Source: Deltaproteobacteria bacterium
GTDB lineage: Bacteria > Desulfobacterota > BSN033 > UBA1163
Direction of reading: 5' to 3'
Assembly: GCA_018333535.1 (NCBI GenBank)
Contig: JAGXTA010000029.1
Coordinates: 1-34,028 of the forward strand
Length of the DNA: 34,028 bases
Part shown: piece after piece, positions 1 through 7,436 of the stretch
Layout of the letters: each line of letters opens with the position of its first letter
How positions within the stretch are numbered: position 1 is the stretch's first letter
Position numbers and translations under genes: made by a program
The notes under the pieces: model-generated
What the model was told of the DNA's origin: nothing
What the model saw: only the letters and a program-made list of their open reading frames with translations
The model's database searches: none

Positions 1-604
1 GGTAAAGTTCTTTATGGACTTTCCAATGCTCGATGTGATTGAGATAGTTCACGATCCTATCAAAAGGTATTCCATCGAGAGCTTCCAGTTGATCTTCAAT
101 GGTCTCCAGATACTGGATCTTTTTCCCAAGTTTCTGGGCGATGTGGAAAGCCTCCACATCCATGGAATGTTTCCAGTTTAAAAAGGCGGACCAGATGGTG
201 AAGAAAGCCATCCAGGGACGGACCCCACGCGTATGAAGTTCCCAAAAATCTGAAGTCGTCGGACGGATAAGGTCCAGATAAGAAACCGCCGTAGATAGAG
301 CGTGAGAACTCGACCGAGCGCCCAGTTGTTTGTTAATTTCTTTGATCGCTGCCGGATCGAGAGCCTTATAAACAGAAGGGATATTTTCTCCTTGCCGACC
401 ATACTGAATAACCCTGTCCATACTTTCCTTATCCAGTGGACCTTCAAAAAGGGCAATTTCTGCCCCCTGGATTAATTTTGTGAGGGCCTTCTCAAAACGG
501 TATGGAGTGAAGTGGGCTGTTCCCACAAGGAAGGAGGTCTGTCCCTCTTTTTCGATTTTCCAAACCGTCCTTAAGCGTTTTTCTTTCCACCAGAAGAGAT
601 TCAA
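1..604 (-). CDS. TraB/GumN-like family protein (partial, C-terminus outside window)
   Basis: An open frame runs on the minus strand from a TTG at 602-604 to the window edge, about 201 codons. The start is chosen because an in-frame TGA lies four codons upstream and an AGGAAG ribosome site sits just before the TTG, which overlaps the stop of the upstream gene (TTTGA). The N-terminus reads VWKIEKEGQTSFLVGTAHFT, the opening typical of TraB/GumN proteins, followed by an EGPLD segment. The family has conserved His and Glu residues and is proposed to be metalloprotease-like, but its biochemistry is poorly known. Translational coupling to the GNAT-like gene suggests a joint role. The family call rests on the N-terminal motif only. 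Confidence 0.6.
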   Translation of the reverse strand, partial: MNLFWWKEKRLRTVWKIEKEGQTSFLVGTAHFTPYRFEKALTKLIQGAEIALFEGPLDKESMDRVIQYGRQGENIPSVYKALDPAAIKEINKQLGARSSSHALSTAVSYLDLIRPTTSDFWELHTRGVRPWMAFFTIWSAFLNWKHSMDVEAFHIAQKLGKKIQYLETIEDQLEALDGIPFDRIVNYLNHIEHWKVHKELY

Positions 605-1452
605 AGTCTTCCTTCAATCTCCTTGATCAGAGAGAGGGTCCTCGTATAACCGGTGTAATATTCACAGAACTCATAGTTGAGGAATGGGATTCCTCCCCAC
701 TTCTCCTTAAATCTCCTTATCCCCTCATTCACACCCAAACCCAGATTGATGAGACTCTTTCCATGCTCACGGGTGAGTTTGATCATTTCGAGAAATAGAA
801 GGTCGGAGGCATGAGGCACATAGTTTCTTTTTGAATAACATCCAAGGACATAGGTGGCAAATTCTTTTGCGGCAAGCTCCACCACATAGAAAGCACAAAG
901 CCTCCCTTTCTTATCCCAGGCGTTGAGCACACATGAACTTTGGGAATGGGGCACATATTCGGGCATCGCCCGGTAAAGTTCCCTCACCCTGGGTCTTAAT
1001 TTTTCCCTTTTCAGGAGTTCTTCAATGAGGTCATCGTGTTCTTTCGAAAATGAGTGGCTCCTTTCGACGATTAATTCCTTAGAAGCCTTTTCAATCATTC
1101 GTTGAAGGGAGGGTTTGATCTTTGTTTGTTCGATGTCCAGTTTGTAATATTGGTCTACCTCCCTTTCGGTGCAGGAGTGCAAAAGTGAGGGTGGAATTTC
1201 TGGACCAATGAACCATAGGTACTCGGGTCGAAAGGTTTTTAAAACTTGTTTAATGATATTCTCACAATGGGTGAGTGAAAAACTTTCTTCAAGGGGATAT
1301 CCCAACAGGATGAGCCAGTTGTCTTTTACAAAACTGAGATAACCTTTGATGAGATAAGGCTCGCCCTTAGAAATGAGCACCATCAGGCTCACAATATGTT
1401 CCGGAACATACGCCCCTGCGAGAATGTATTCTTCGTCTTCAGCGGTAATCAT
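601..1452 (-). CDS. GNAT-superfamily acyltransferase-like protein
   Basis: 283 residues, starting at ATG 1452 behind an AGAGGAAG ribosome site. The C-terminal half has the look of a GNAT fold of the FemAB/DUF2156 kind. It has a segment in which the small-molecule product would be made (SSCVLNAWDKKGRLCAFYVV), a conserved helix after HASDLLFLEMIKLTREHG, and the ending LGLGVNEGIRRFKEKWGG, which in this superfamily closes the acyl-donor pocket. The N-terminal half (1-140) is less recognisable. The substrate cannot be told from sequence. The gene is coupled to the downstream TraB-like gene by a 4-base overlap and is divergent from larC. The superfamily assignment is fairly safe; the function is not known. 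Confidence 0.6.
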   Translation of the reverse strand: MITAEDEEYILAGAYVPEHIVSLMVLISKGEPYLIKGYLSFVKDNWLILLGYPLEESFSLTHCENIIKQVLKTFRPEYLWFIGPEIPPSLLHSCTEREVDQYYKLDIEQTKIKPSLQRMIEKASKELIVERSHSFSKEHDDLIEELLKREKLRPRVRELYRAMPEYVPHSQSSCVLNAWDKKGRLCAFYVVELAAKEFATYVLGCYSKRNYVPHASDLLFLEMIKLTREHGKSLINLGLGVNEGIRRFKEKWGGIPFLNYEFCEYYTGYTRTLSLIKEIEGRL

Positions 1453-1520
1453 TATCTTCCTCTTCTTATATTTCCATTTTATCTCAGTTTTGCTTAAAAT
1501 TCCAAAAGATTTTGAGAGGT

Positions 1521-1550
1521 TTAAGAAACTTAAGAAACAACTTAAGAAAC
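1521..1550. repeat. three direct copies of TTAAGAAAC
   Basis: TTAAGAAAC occurs at 1521-1529, 1530-1538 and 1542-1550, with start-to-start distances of 9 and 12 bases. The array lies in the short divergent intergenic region just upstream of the larC promoter. It could be a binding array for a regulator or simple slippage; nothing more can be said from sequence. Confidence 0.6.
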
Positions 1551-1554
1551 TTAC

Positions 1555-1583
1555 TTGATTTTATTCATATTCTTTTTGATAAT
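1555..1583 (+). promoter_or_regulatory. predicted sigma-70 promoter for larC
   Basis: TTGATT (1555-1560), a 17-base spacer and GATAAT (1578-1583). Initiation would fall near 1590, about 24 bases before the larC ATG. Confidence 0.5.
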
Positions 1584-1613
1584 AGATAAAAACCATAAAA
1601 GTTGAGGAAGATC

Positions 1614-2852
1614 ATGCGAATTGCTTATTTTGATTGTTTTTCAGGGGCGAGCGGGGATATGATCCTTGGCTCCATGATCGATGCGGGGCTGAGTCCGGGA
1701 GGGTTGAGAGGGGAGCTGAAAAAACTCCGGCTTCAAAATGTTTCTCTGAAGATTAAAAGAGTCTTGAGGGGAGGGATCTCTGCCACTCAGGTTGTTGTGG
1801 AGGGGAAGGATGAGAAGAGACACTCCAGGAGCTTGAAAGACATCTTACAGATCATCGACCGGAGCCATCTGGAATCCGAAGTGAAAGAGAAGAGCAGGGA
1901 GGTCTTTGAACAGATCGCTTCTGTCGAGGCGAAGATTCACCGGAGGCACATGGAGGAGATCCATTTCCATGAGATCGGGGGGCTGGATTCTGTTGTCGAT
2001 ATCGTCGGAGCAATCTGGGGTTTTCGTGAGATGGGGATCGAGAAACTTTATGTTTCAAGAGTTAATGTGGGCACGGGATTTGTCAGATGTGAACATGGCC
2101 TCCTTCCTGTTCCTGCGCCTGCCACCCTTGCTCTGATGAAAGGGAAACCCATCTACTCTTCGGGTGTGGAAAGGGAACTCCTCACTCCCACAGGCGCAGC
2201 ACTATTAACCTCATTGGGGTCCGAATTCGGCAAGATGCCCGTGATGGAGGTGGAAAGGATCGGTTACGGAGCCGGCAGGGATGACCTTCCCCATCCGAAC
2301 CTTCTCAGGCTGATCGTCGGAAAGGAAGAGGCGGTTGGCGGAAAAGAGAAGGTGATGGTTGTTGAAACGAACATTGACGATATGAACCCCCAGCTCTATG
2401 ACTATGTGATGGAGAAACTTTTGGGCATGGAGGTACAGGAGGTCTTTCTTACACCCATTTTAATGAAGAAGAACCGGCCGGCAACCTTGATCACTGTCAT
2501 CTGCTCCGCAGAGAAACTTTCTTCGGTCATCGATTTTCTGATCAGGGAGACGACCACGCTCGGTTTAAGATGGCGGGAGGAGGAGAGGGGTTGCGCAGAA
2601 AGAGAGATCATTTCTCTTCGAACGAGATATGGAAGGATTCATTTTAAATTAGCAAGATGGGATGGAAGAGTATCCAACCTCTCTCCGGAATATGAAGACT
2701 GTAAAAGATTAGCCCTTAAGAAAGGGATCTCCTTGAAAGAGGTCTTCGATGTGGCAAAAAAGGCAGGAACGATTTTTCTTGAAGGTCGGAAGAAAAATCA
2801 ATCCAGCAAAAGATCAAAAGATGGTGGGAACCAACTTCCATCTGTTCCTTGA
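1614..2852 (+). CDS. larC: LarC, nickel insertion for the nickel-pincer nucleotide cofactor
   Basis: 412 residues from ATG 1614. This ATG has a GAGGAAG ribosome site directly before it, which makes it better than the TTG at 1602. The N-terminus MRIAYFDCFSGASGDMILG and the segment HFHEIGGLDSVVDIVG are diagnostic of LarC. LarC is a CTP-dependent cyclometallase that inserts nickel into the pyridinium dithiocarboxylate mononucleotide made by LarB and LarE, giving the cofactor of lactate racemase and other LarA-type enzymes. In Lactobacillus larC is read through a programmed frameshift; here both halves are in one continuous frame. larE is found 8 kb downstream at 10446; larB and larA are not in the window. 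Confidence 0.92.
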   Translation: MRIAYFDCFSGASGDMILGSMIDAGLSPGGLRGELKKLRLQNVSLKIKRVLRGGISATQVVVEGKDEKRHSRSLKDILQIIDRSHLESEVKEKSREVFEQIASVEAKIHRRHMEEIHFHEIGGLDSVVDIVGAIWGFREMGIEKLYVSRVNVGTGFVRCEHGLLPVPAPATLALMKGKPIYSSGVERELLTPTGAALLTSLGSEFGKMPVMEVERIGYGAGRDDLPHPNLLRLIVGKEEAVGGKEKVMVVETNIDDMNPQLYDYVMEKLLGMEVQEVFLTPILMKKNRPATLITVICSAEKLSSVIDFLIRETTTLGLRWREEERGCAEREIISLRTRYGRIHFKLARWDGRVSNLSPEYEDCKRLALKKGISLKEVFDVAKKAGTIFLEGRKKNQSSKRSKDGGNQLPSVP

Positions 2853-2899
2853 AAACCTGATCCTCCATGATTATATTTAAATCGAAGGAGGGAGCTTCG

Positions 2900-3439
2900 A
2901 TGAAAAAATATTTAATTATTGTTTCGCTGGTGTTTCTCATTGGGCTTTCCTTTTCTGGGATGTTATGGGCACAGGCAAAGGGGAATCCCCCTGTGATTAC
3001 AGCCTCTTTCGCTGTGGAGAAAGGGTATTACGGATATATCTGGAAGATCTATATTGAAGCGGAAGATCCGGATGGGGATATGTCAAGAATTGCAGTTCAG
3101 GTCGACCAACTTGGTTATGGGTATTACCCGACCGATTGGACCATCCTCAAACCCCCGTATCGAGGGAAATTTAGGGGATACCTCCAATGGAATACCTTCA
3201 GCTCGCGAGCACCTTATCTCAGGGAATGGACGAATATTACCCTGAAGGTCTCCATTCTTGACAAGGCCGGAAATGAGAGCAATGAAGTTGTCTTTCCATT
3301 TGAATTTGTTTCCGGAGCACCACCCAAAGTCCGACTTCCTGCTCCTTTTAATCAAGAGGGGTTGCCGAGGTTGGGTTACATCCACATCGATCTCTTCGAT
3401 CCCACTCTGATGGGAGCGGATGCACAGCGAGATCATTAA
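2900..3439 (+). CDS. exported protein of unknown function
   Basis: 179 residues from ATG 2900, preceded by GGAGGGAG. An upstream in-frame ATG at 2867 has no ribosome site and would bury the signal peptide, so it is not used. Residues 1-25 form a classic signal peptide (MKKYLIIVSLVFLIGLSFSG followed by a cleavage site after AQA). The mature part contains WKIYIEAEDPDGDMSRI and LKVSILDKAGNESNEV. These look like an immunoglobulin-like beta sandwich of the cadherin/PKD sort found in secreted proteins. It sits 47 bases after larC and is followed by a terminator, so it may share the larC transcript. The role is unknown. Confidence 0.65.
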   Translation: MKKYLIIVSLVFLIGLSFSGMLWAQAKGNPPVITASFAVEKGYYGYIWKIYIEAEDPDGDMSRIAVQVDQLGYGYYPTDWTILKPPYRGKFRGYLQWNTFSSRAPYLREWTNITLKVSILDKAGNESNEVVFPFEFVSGAPPKVRLPAPFNQEGLPRLGYIHIDLFDPTLMGADAQRDH

Positions 3440-3484
3440 GCTCCCTCATCGAGCAGATCATCCGGAGATGCTTCAACTTCTTTG

Positions 3485-3510
3485 AGGCTCCAATTTCGGG
3501 GGCCTTTTTA
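3485..3510 (+). terminator. Rho-independent terminator
   Basis: AGGCTCC (3485-3491) pairs with GGGGCCT (3499-3505) across a 7-base loop, with one T-G pair, and is followed by a T-rich run. It ends the larC/exported-protein transcript. Confidence 0.75.
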
Positions 3511-3590
3511 TTTTCCCTTGCTTTTCTCACCACAGGGTGGTAAACATTTTCCATATCCACAAATAATACACATCATCAAGGAGGGGAGCT

Positions 3591-4055
3591 ATGAGACAGG
3601 CGATTTTTAAAAGAAGGGGCGTATATATTTTGTTTACACTTCTTCTCCTCAGTCTGGTTTATGCGGGGTGCCGATCAACCGTTAAGGAGAGAAGAGAGGA
3701 ACCGGTGAAAAAGGAGGCCGAGTCAGCGGGAAAATATTACCATTTTGATGATGTCCGCATTCCAAGGGAATTAAATTATCAGCAAAAAAAATCTTTTGTT
3801 TATGAGACCCCCCGCTTTAAAACTGGTATCCTGATCTTCACGAAATGGAGGATCGATGTGGAATCCCTCATCGATTTCTTCAACTACCAAATGGAGAAGG
3901 ATAACTGGAAACTGGTGAACAGTTTTAAGGGGAAGGAATCCATCCTCAATTTTTCAAAGCCTGACAAGACCTGTACGATCAAGATCACAGAGAAATGGCA
4001 TGGCACCACAGAGGTTGAGATCAGGGTCGGTCCTCTGGGAGAGAAGAAGATGTGA
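3591..4055 (+). CDS. small lipoprotein of unknown function
   Basis: 154 residues from ATG 3591 behind a strong AAGGAGGGG ribosome site. A basic start, a hydrophobic stretch (VYILFTLLLLSLVYAG) and Cys27 form a lipoprotein signal with a slightly unusual residue (Tyr) at -3. The mature domain starts HFDDVRIPRELNYQQKKSF, then FKTGILIFTKWRIDVESLID and FFNYQMEKDNWKLVNSFKG. This pattern recurs in deltaproteobacterial lipoproteins: a small alpha/beta domain in which a short helix follows a TKWRID-like strand. No enzymatic motif is visible. It lies 9 bases upstream of tilS and is probably co-transcribed with it. Confidence 0.65.
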   Translation: MRQAIFKRRGVYILFTLLLLSLVYAGCRSTVKERREEPVKKEAESAGKYYHFDDVRIPRELNYQQKKSFVYETPRFKTGILIFTKWRIDVESLIDFFNYQMEKDNWKLVNSFKGKESILNFSKPDKTCTIKITEKWHGTTEVEIRVGPLGEKKM

Positions 4056-4064
4056 GCATTTTCT

Positions 4065-5453
4065 ATGATGTTCGAGCAAGTCAGAAGGACCATTGATCAC
4101 TACCATCTGCTGGAGAAAGGTGACCGGGTGATCGTGGGTGTCTCGGCGGGAGTGGACTCAATGGTCCTCCTCCACTTATTGAACGCCTTCCGCAAGGAAT
4201 TTGACCTCTTTCTCATTGTCGCCCATATCCATCACAGCCTCCGGCCTGTTGAATCAGAAAAAGAAGCTGAACTCGTTCGAAAAGAGTCGGCTCGACTCGG
4301 TCTGCCCTTCGAATACGGACAGTTCAATGTGAGGGAGTTCCAGGAGTCAGGGGGCTTCTCCTTGCAAGATGCAGCCAGGAGGATTCGTTTTCAGTTCTTT
4401 CATGATCTTATTAAAAAATATGGCGGGGGCAAGATCGCCCTGGGCCACAATGCAGATGACCAGGTGGAGACCGTTCTTCTAAGATTGCTCAGGGGATCGG
4501 GATTGAAGGGCCTCAAAGGGATGCTTCCCATCAGGGAGAAGAGGGTGATCCGGCCTCTCCTCGAAGTCGGGAGAGGAGAAATCGAAACTTATGCTCAAGA
4601 AAATGGCATTCCCTACCTCCTCGATTCATCCAATCTTAAAAAGGACTATCTACGAAACCGGCTTCGACTCAACCTTATTCCTCTCATCGAACAGGAGTAT
4701 CAGCCCGGTTTTCGGCGGGCAATGATCAGGACATCGACCATCCTCAGGGAAGAGAATGATTTCATTGAAAAGGGGGCAGGCGAGGCTTATCAAGAGATTG
4801 CCCATGAAGAGGGGGGAGAAGTTGTTTTTAAATTCTCAGCGTATCAATCCCTCCATAAAGCCATCCAATGGAGGGTGATTCAAGAGATGTTGGGAAGGAT
4901 GGAGGGCGGGTCAAATATGGACGAGGGTGAATGGTCGGATGTGAATTTGATCTACAGGAGGCTCCAGCAACCCCCGGCAAGCCTTCTCCTGGAATTATCC
5001 CATGGTCTCTGTTTTGAGAAGCGATATGATAGGGTTTTGTTAAGGAGGGAGAGGCCAAGAACGATCCCTCCCTTTGAAGTGGAACTCCATGTACCCGGCC
5101 GGACTTATATCAGAGAGATCGAGAGGGAAGCAGTAGTGGAGGAGAGAGAGTGGGACGGGTCTGAGCCGATTTATGAGTCCAGAAACGTGGCATTTCTCGA
5201 TTATGAGTGCCTCTATCTTCCATTAAGGATGAGAAATTTCAGGCCCGGCGACCGGTTTCAGCCTCTGGGGACAGAAGGGACTCAGAAGTTGAAGGATTTT
5301 TTTATCAACCATAAGATCCCAAAGTTCGAAAGGCCAAGCATCCCTCTTCTCATCTCAGGTGAGATGATCGCCTGGATCGTCGGGTACAGAATCGATGAAA
5401 GGGTGAAGATCACCCCAAGCACCCGTAGGCTTTTAAGAGTGGAATTTTTCTAA
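4065..5453 (+). CDS. tilS: tRNA(Ile)-lysidine synthase TilS
   Basis: 462 residues; ATG at 4065 or the adjacent ATG at 4068. TilS adenylates C34 of the AUA-reading tRNA(Ile) and replaces it with lysidine. The N-terminal PP-loop ATPase reads VIVGVSAGVDSMVLL, so the usual SGGVDS motif is SAGVDS here. LGHNADDQVETVLLRLLRGS is the family signature, and the C-terminal TilS domain is present (NFRPGDRFQPLG, then LKDFFINHKIP). Length is normal for the long form. The gene is complete and cytoplasmic. It is the first of four PP-loop enzymes in the window. Confidence 0.93.
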   Translation: MMFEQVRRTIDHYHLLEKGDRVIVGVSAGVDSMVLLHLLNAFRKEFDLFLIVAHIHHSLRPVESEKEAELVRKESARLGLPFEYGQFNVREFQESGGFSLQDAARRIRFQFFHDLIKKYGGGKIALGHNADDQVETVLLRLLRGSGLKGLKGMLPIREKRVIRPLLEVGRGEIETYAQENGIPYLLDSSNLKKDYLRNRLRLNLIPLIEQEYQPGFRRAMIRTSTILREENDFIEKGAGEAYQEIAHEEGGEVVFKFSAYQSLHKAIQWRVIQEMLGRMEGGSNMDEGEWSDVNLIYRRLQQPPASLLLELSHGLCFEKRYDRVLLRRERPRTIPPFEVELHVPGRTYIREIEREAVVEEREWDGSEPIYESRNVAFLDYECLYLPLRMRNFRPGDRFQPLGTEGTQKLKDFFINHKIPKFERPSIPLLISGEMIAWIVGYRIDERVKITPSTRRLLRVEFF

Positions 5454-5509
5454 CGATAAATCCCATCCTTCCAATTCTTTCCTTGCAACGTTTCATCTAT
5501 TATCGTCCC

Positions 5510-5538
5510 TTGACAAGGTATTATCGCGTAGGTTAATT
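5510..5538 (+). promoter_or_regulatory. predicted promoter of the first Rrf2 gene
   Basis: TTGACA (5510-5515), a 17-base spacer and TTAATT (5533-5538). Initiation would be near 5545, inside the operator dyads described at 5529-5579. Confidence 0.55.
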
Positions 5539-5579
5539 AAAACTAATTCATATGGATAAAGTATGAATTTATAACCTAT
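5529..5579. promoter_or_regulatory. nested inverted repeats over promoter and start codon of Rrf2 gene 1 (probable autoregulatory operator)
   Basis: Two nested dyads are visible. The inner is AATTCATA (5545-5552) with TATGAATT (5562-5569), 8 perfect pairs across 9 bases. The outer is TAGGTTA (5529-5535) with TAACCTA (5572-5578). The motif GAATTTATAACCTAT (5565-5579) within it recurs upstream of the gene at 20543. It runs into the ATG at 5578 and leaves no ribosome-binding site. Rrf2 regulators commonly repress their own genes; that this is the operator is inference. Confidence 0.55.
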
Positions 5580-6021
5580 GAGAATATCAACTAAAATTAG
5601 GTATGGGGCGAGGGCAATGCTCGAGCTTGCTTTCCGTTACGGGGAGGGGCCGATTGATTTGAAAGAGATCGCAAAGAAGGAAGATATCTCTTTGAAATAT
5701 CTCGAACAGGTCATCATTCCGTTAAGAACATCCGGTCTTGTGAAATCGGTTCGTGGTTCAAAGGGAGGATATTCTTTGGCCAAACCGCCTTCCGAAATCT
5801 GTCTCAATGATGTCGTCGAAATCCTGGACGGAACAACCCAACTCATTGAATGCTTAAAAGATCCAAAAGGTTGCAAGAAAGCCCCTTTTTGTGTGACCCG
5901 GGATATCTGGCAGGAAGCTTCTGATGCGATTAATAAAATATTCCGTTCCGTAACCTTTGAAGAGATGGTCAATCGAAAAAAGGAGAAGGAGGGGAAAAAC
6001 CCCCCGATGTACCAGATATAG
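5578..6021 (+). CDS. Rrf2-family transcriptional regulator (CymR/IscR-like), sulfur block 1
   Basis: 147 residues from ATG 5578. The winged helix-turn-helix occupies residues 1-75 (MRISTKIRYGARAMLELA, then SLKYLEQVIIPLRTSGLV and GSKGGYSLAKPP). Cysteines at 92, 99 and 105 match the spacing of the [2Fe-2S]-binding cysteines of IscR (92, 98, 104) closely, with one extra residue. It could therefore sense Fe-S status, or act like CymR, which responds through cysteine synthase. It lies directly upstream of cysK and the homocysteine genes, which supports control of sulfur assimilation. No Shine-Dalgarno sequence precedes the start; the region there is filled by the operator-like repeats. Confidence 0.85.
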   Translation: MRISTKIRYGARAMLELAFRYGEGPIDLKEIAKKEDISLKYLEQVIIPLRTSGLVKSVRGSKGGYSLAKPPSEICLNDVVEILDGTTQLIECLKDPKGCKKAPFCVTRDIWQEASDAINKIFRSVTFEEMVNRKKEKEGKNPPMYQI

Positions 6022-6044
6022 ATTAAAATATTAATTCCGAAGCA

Positions 6045-6080
6045 CCTGCCTGCGCGTAGCCGCTTCGGCGAAGGCAGGCG
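6045..6080. repeat. GC-rich palindromic repeat (CCTGCC...GGCAGG family)
   Basis: CCTGCC (6045-6050) and GGCAGG (6073-6078) flank an inner hairpin, GCCG-CTT-CGGC. Relatives occur at 9220-9239 and 12359-12378, so this is a dispersed family. Confidence 0.65.
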
Positions 6081-6169
6081 AAATCCGAATTAAGATTTTA
6101 GAAATTTAGATATTAGATTCTTACACGTAAAGTCTTAGAATTTATCTCTAACACTGGTCAATGATTCCT

Positions 6170-6245
6170 GTCATTCCCGCGAAGGCGGGAATCCAGAGAA
6201 AACTCCACAAAGAAGATCCTGGATTCCTGCTTCTGCAGGAATGAC
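6170..6245. repeat. dispersed REP-like element, outer arms GTCATTCC...GGAATGAC
   Basis: The 76-base unit begins GTCATTCCCGCGAAGGCGGG and ends GGAATGAC. Each half holds its own small hairpin and each inner edge carries the ATCCAG/CTGGAT pair. Similar units lie at 22386-22467 and, as a half copy, at 33237-33263. The rest of 6022-6308 is AT-rich sequence rich in TTAGAATTT-like words, with no gene visible. Confidence 0.75.
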
Positions 6246-6308
6246 GAAAATTTGATGCCAAAATTTCAAATATTTTTGGTTAGGATTTAGAATTTTAGGA
6301 GACAAGAG

Positions 6309-7241
6309 ATGGTGAGAATAGCTCACTCGATTTCCGAACTGATTGGTCATACACCTTTGTTGAAACTGAAACGAATTACTGAAGGCTCTCAGGGAGAGGT
6401 GGTGGCAAAGCTGGAGTCGTTCAATCCATGCGGCAGCATCAAGGACCGTATCGGCGTGTCGATGATTGATGCAGCAGAGAGAGCCGGACTCATCCGAAAG
6501 GATACGATCATTTTAGAACCCACCAGTGGCAATACAGGGATCGCTCTTGCCTTTGTCTGCGCCTCCAAAGGCTATCCATTGGTTTTAACGATGCCTGATA
6601 CCATGTCAGAAGAAAGAATCCATCTTCTTAAAATTTTTGGAGCTGAGGTCATCCTGACCTCGGGGAATGAAGGAATGACCGGCGCTGTGAGAAAAGCAGA
6701 GGAGATGGCCCGGACAGATTCCCGATATTTTATCCCCCAACAGTTCAGGAATCCTGCCAACCCGGAGATCCATAAAAAGACCACTGCCTTAGAGATCTGG
6801 GAGGACACGGAAGGAAAGATTGATATTCTTGTCGCAGGCGTTGGAACCGGCGGGACCATCACAGGCATCTCAGAAGTCATTAAAAAGAAGAAACCGGAAT
6901 TGAGAACCATTGCTGTAGAGCCGGAAAGCTCTCCCGTGCTCTCCGGAGGAAAACCCGGACCTCACAAAATCCAGGGGATCGGGGCGGGTTTTATCCCGGA
7001 AGTGCTCCGGATGGATCTGGTTGATGAGGTCATCAGGGTATCGAATGAGAACGCAGTGCTATTTACAAAAAGATTGGCAAAGGAAGAGGGTTTGCTTGCC
7101 GGGATCTCATCCGGCGCCGCGGCCTGGGCGGCGATAGAGGTGGCGAAAAGGAAGGAAAACAGGGGAAAGATGATCGTTGTCATCCTTCCTGATACCGGCG
7201 AGCGGTATCTCAGCGCCGGTCTGTATAATGAGCTTAAATAA
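6309..7241 (+). CDS. cysK: cysteine synthase (O-acetylserine sulfhydrylase)
   Basis: 310 residues, the usual CysK length, from ATG 6309 behind AGGAGAC. PLP attaches at Lys45 in [11 protein letters not shown]; the substrate loop is TSGNTG (72-77); [10 protein letters not shown] holds the phosphate of PLP; GISSGAA comes near the end. It makes cysteine from O-acetylserine and sulfide. Like CysK elsewhere, it could also bind a regulator: in Bacillus, CysK partners CymR, an Rrf2 protein, and an Rrf2 gene lies directly upstream here. It probably opens the operon that continues with the homocysteine genes. A second, CysM-like paralogue lies at 25205. Confidence 0.93.
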   Translation: MVRIAHSISELIGHTPLLKLKRITEGSQGEVVAKLESFNPCGSIKDRIGVSMIDAAERAGLIRKDTIILEPTSGNTGIALAFVCASKGYPLVLTMPDTMSEERIHLLKIFGAEVILTSGNEGMTGAVRKAEEMARTDSRYFIPQQFRNPANPEIHKKTTALEIWEDTEGKIDILVAGVGTGGTITGISEVIKKKKPELRTIAVEPESSPVLSGGKPGPHKIQGIGAGFIPEVLRMDLVDEVIRVSNENAVLFTKRLAKEEGLLAGISSGAAAWAAIEVAKRKENRGKMIVVILPDTGERYLSAGLYNELK

Positions 7242-7248
7242 GTTATTC

Positions 7249-7325
7249 GTTCGGAGTTCGTAGTTCGGAGTGAAACCCCAAAAGGCATCAATCTCCGAAC
7301 TCCGAACTGAATTACTCCGAACTGA
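7249..7325. repeat. TTCGGAGTTCG inverted-repeat element
   Basis: Two tandem copies of a GTTCGGAGT-like word face two reverse-complement copies (CTCCGAACTCCGAACT and a further ACTCCGAACT), forming a long hairpin. The same word returns at the 5' end of the larE region (10417-10460). Downstream to 7436 there is a CCCC-GTGA-GGGG hairpin and a run of AATGAAC-like words, then the AGGAGG ribosome site of the next gene. Confidence 0.6.
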
Positions 7326-7436
7326 CCGGAGGTAAGATATGTTATGGATCATGTGTCACCCCGTGAGGGGAACCTAAGAACAAAACAATGAACAATGAAC
7401 GATGAACGATAAACAACTGACAACAGGAGGTAAAAG

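Noticed and set aside
178-456. 92-residue minus-strand frame inside the TraB/GumN gene
   Set aside because: It is a shadow in another frame; the frame from TTG 604 gives the family N-terminus and a ribosome site.
3083-3436. 117-residue minus-strand frame opposite the exported protein
   Set aside because: No ribosome site and no family; the plus strand carries a clear signal peptide and ribosome site.
7320-7436. riboswitch (SAM or other) before the DUF39 gene
   Set aside because: Only a short CCCC-GTGA-GGGG hairpin and repeated AATGAAC words are visible; none of the conserved cores of known sulfur riboswitches can be found.
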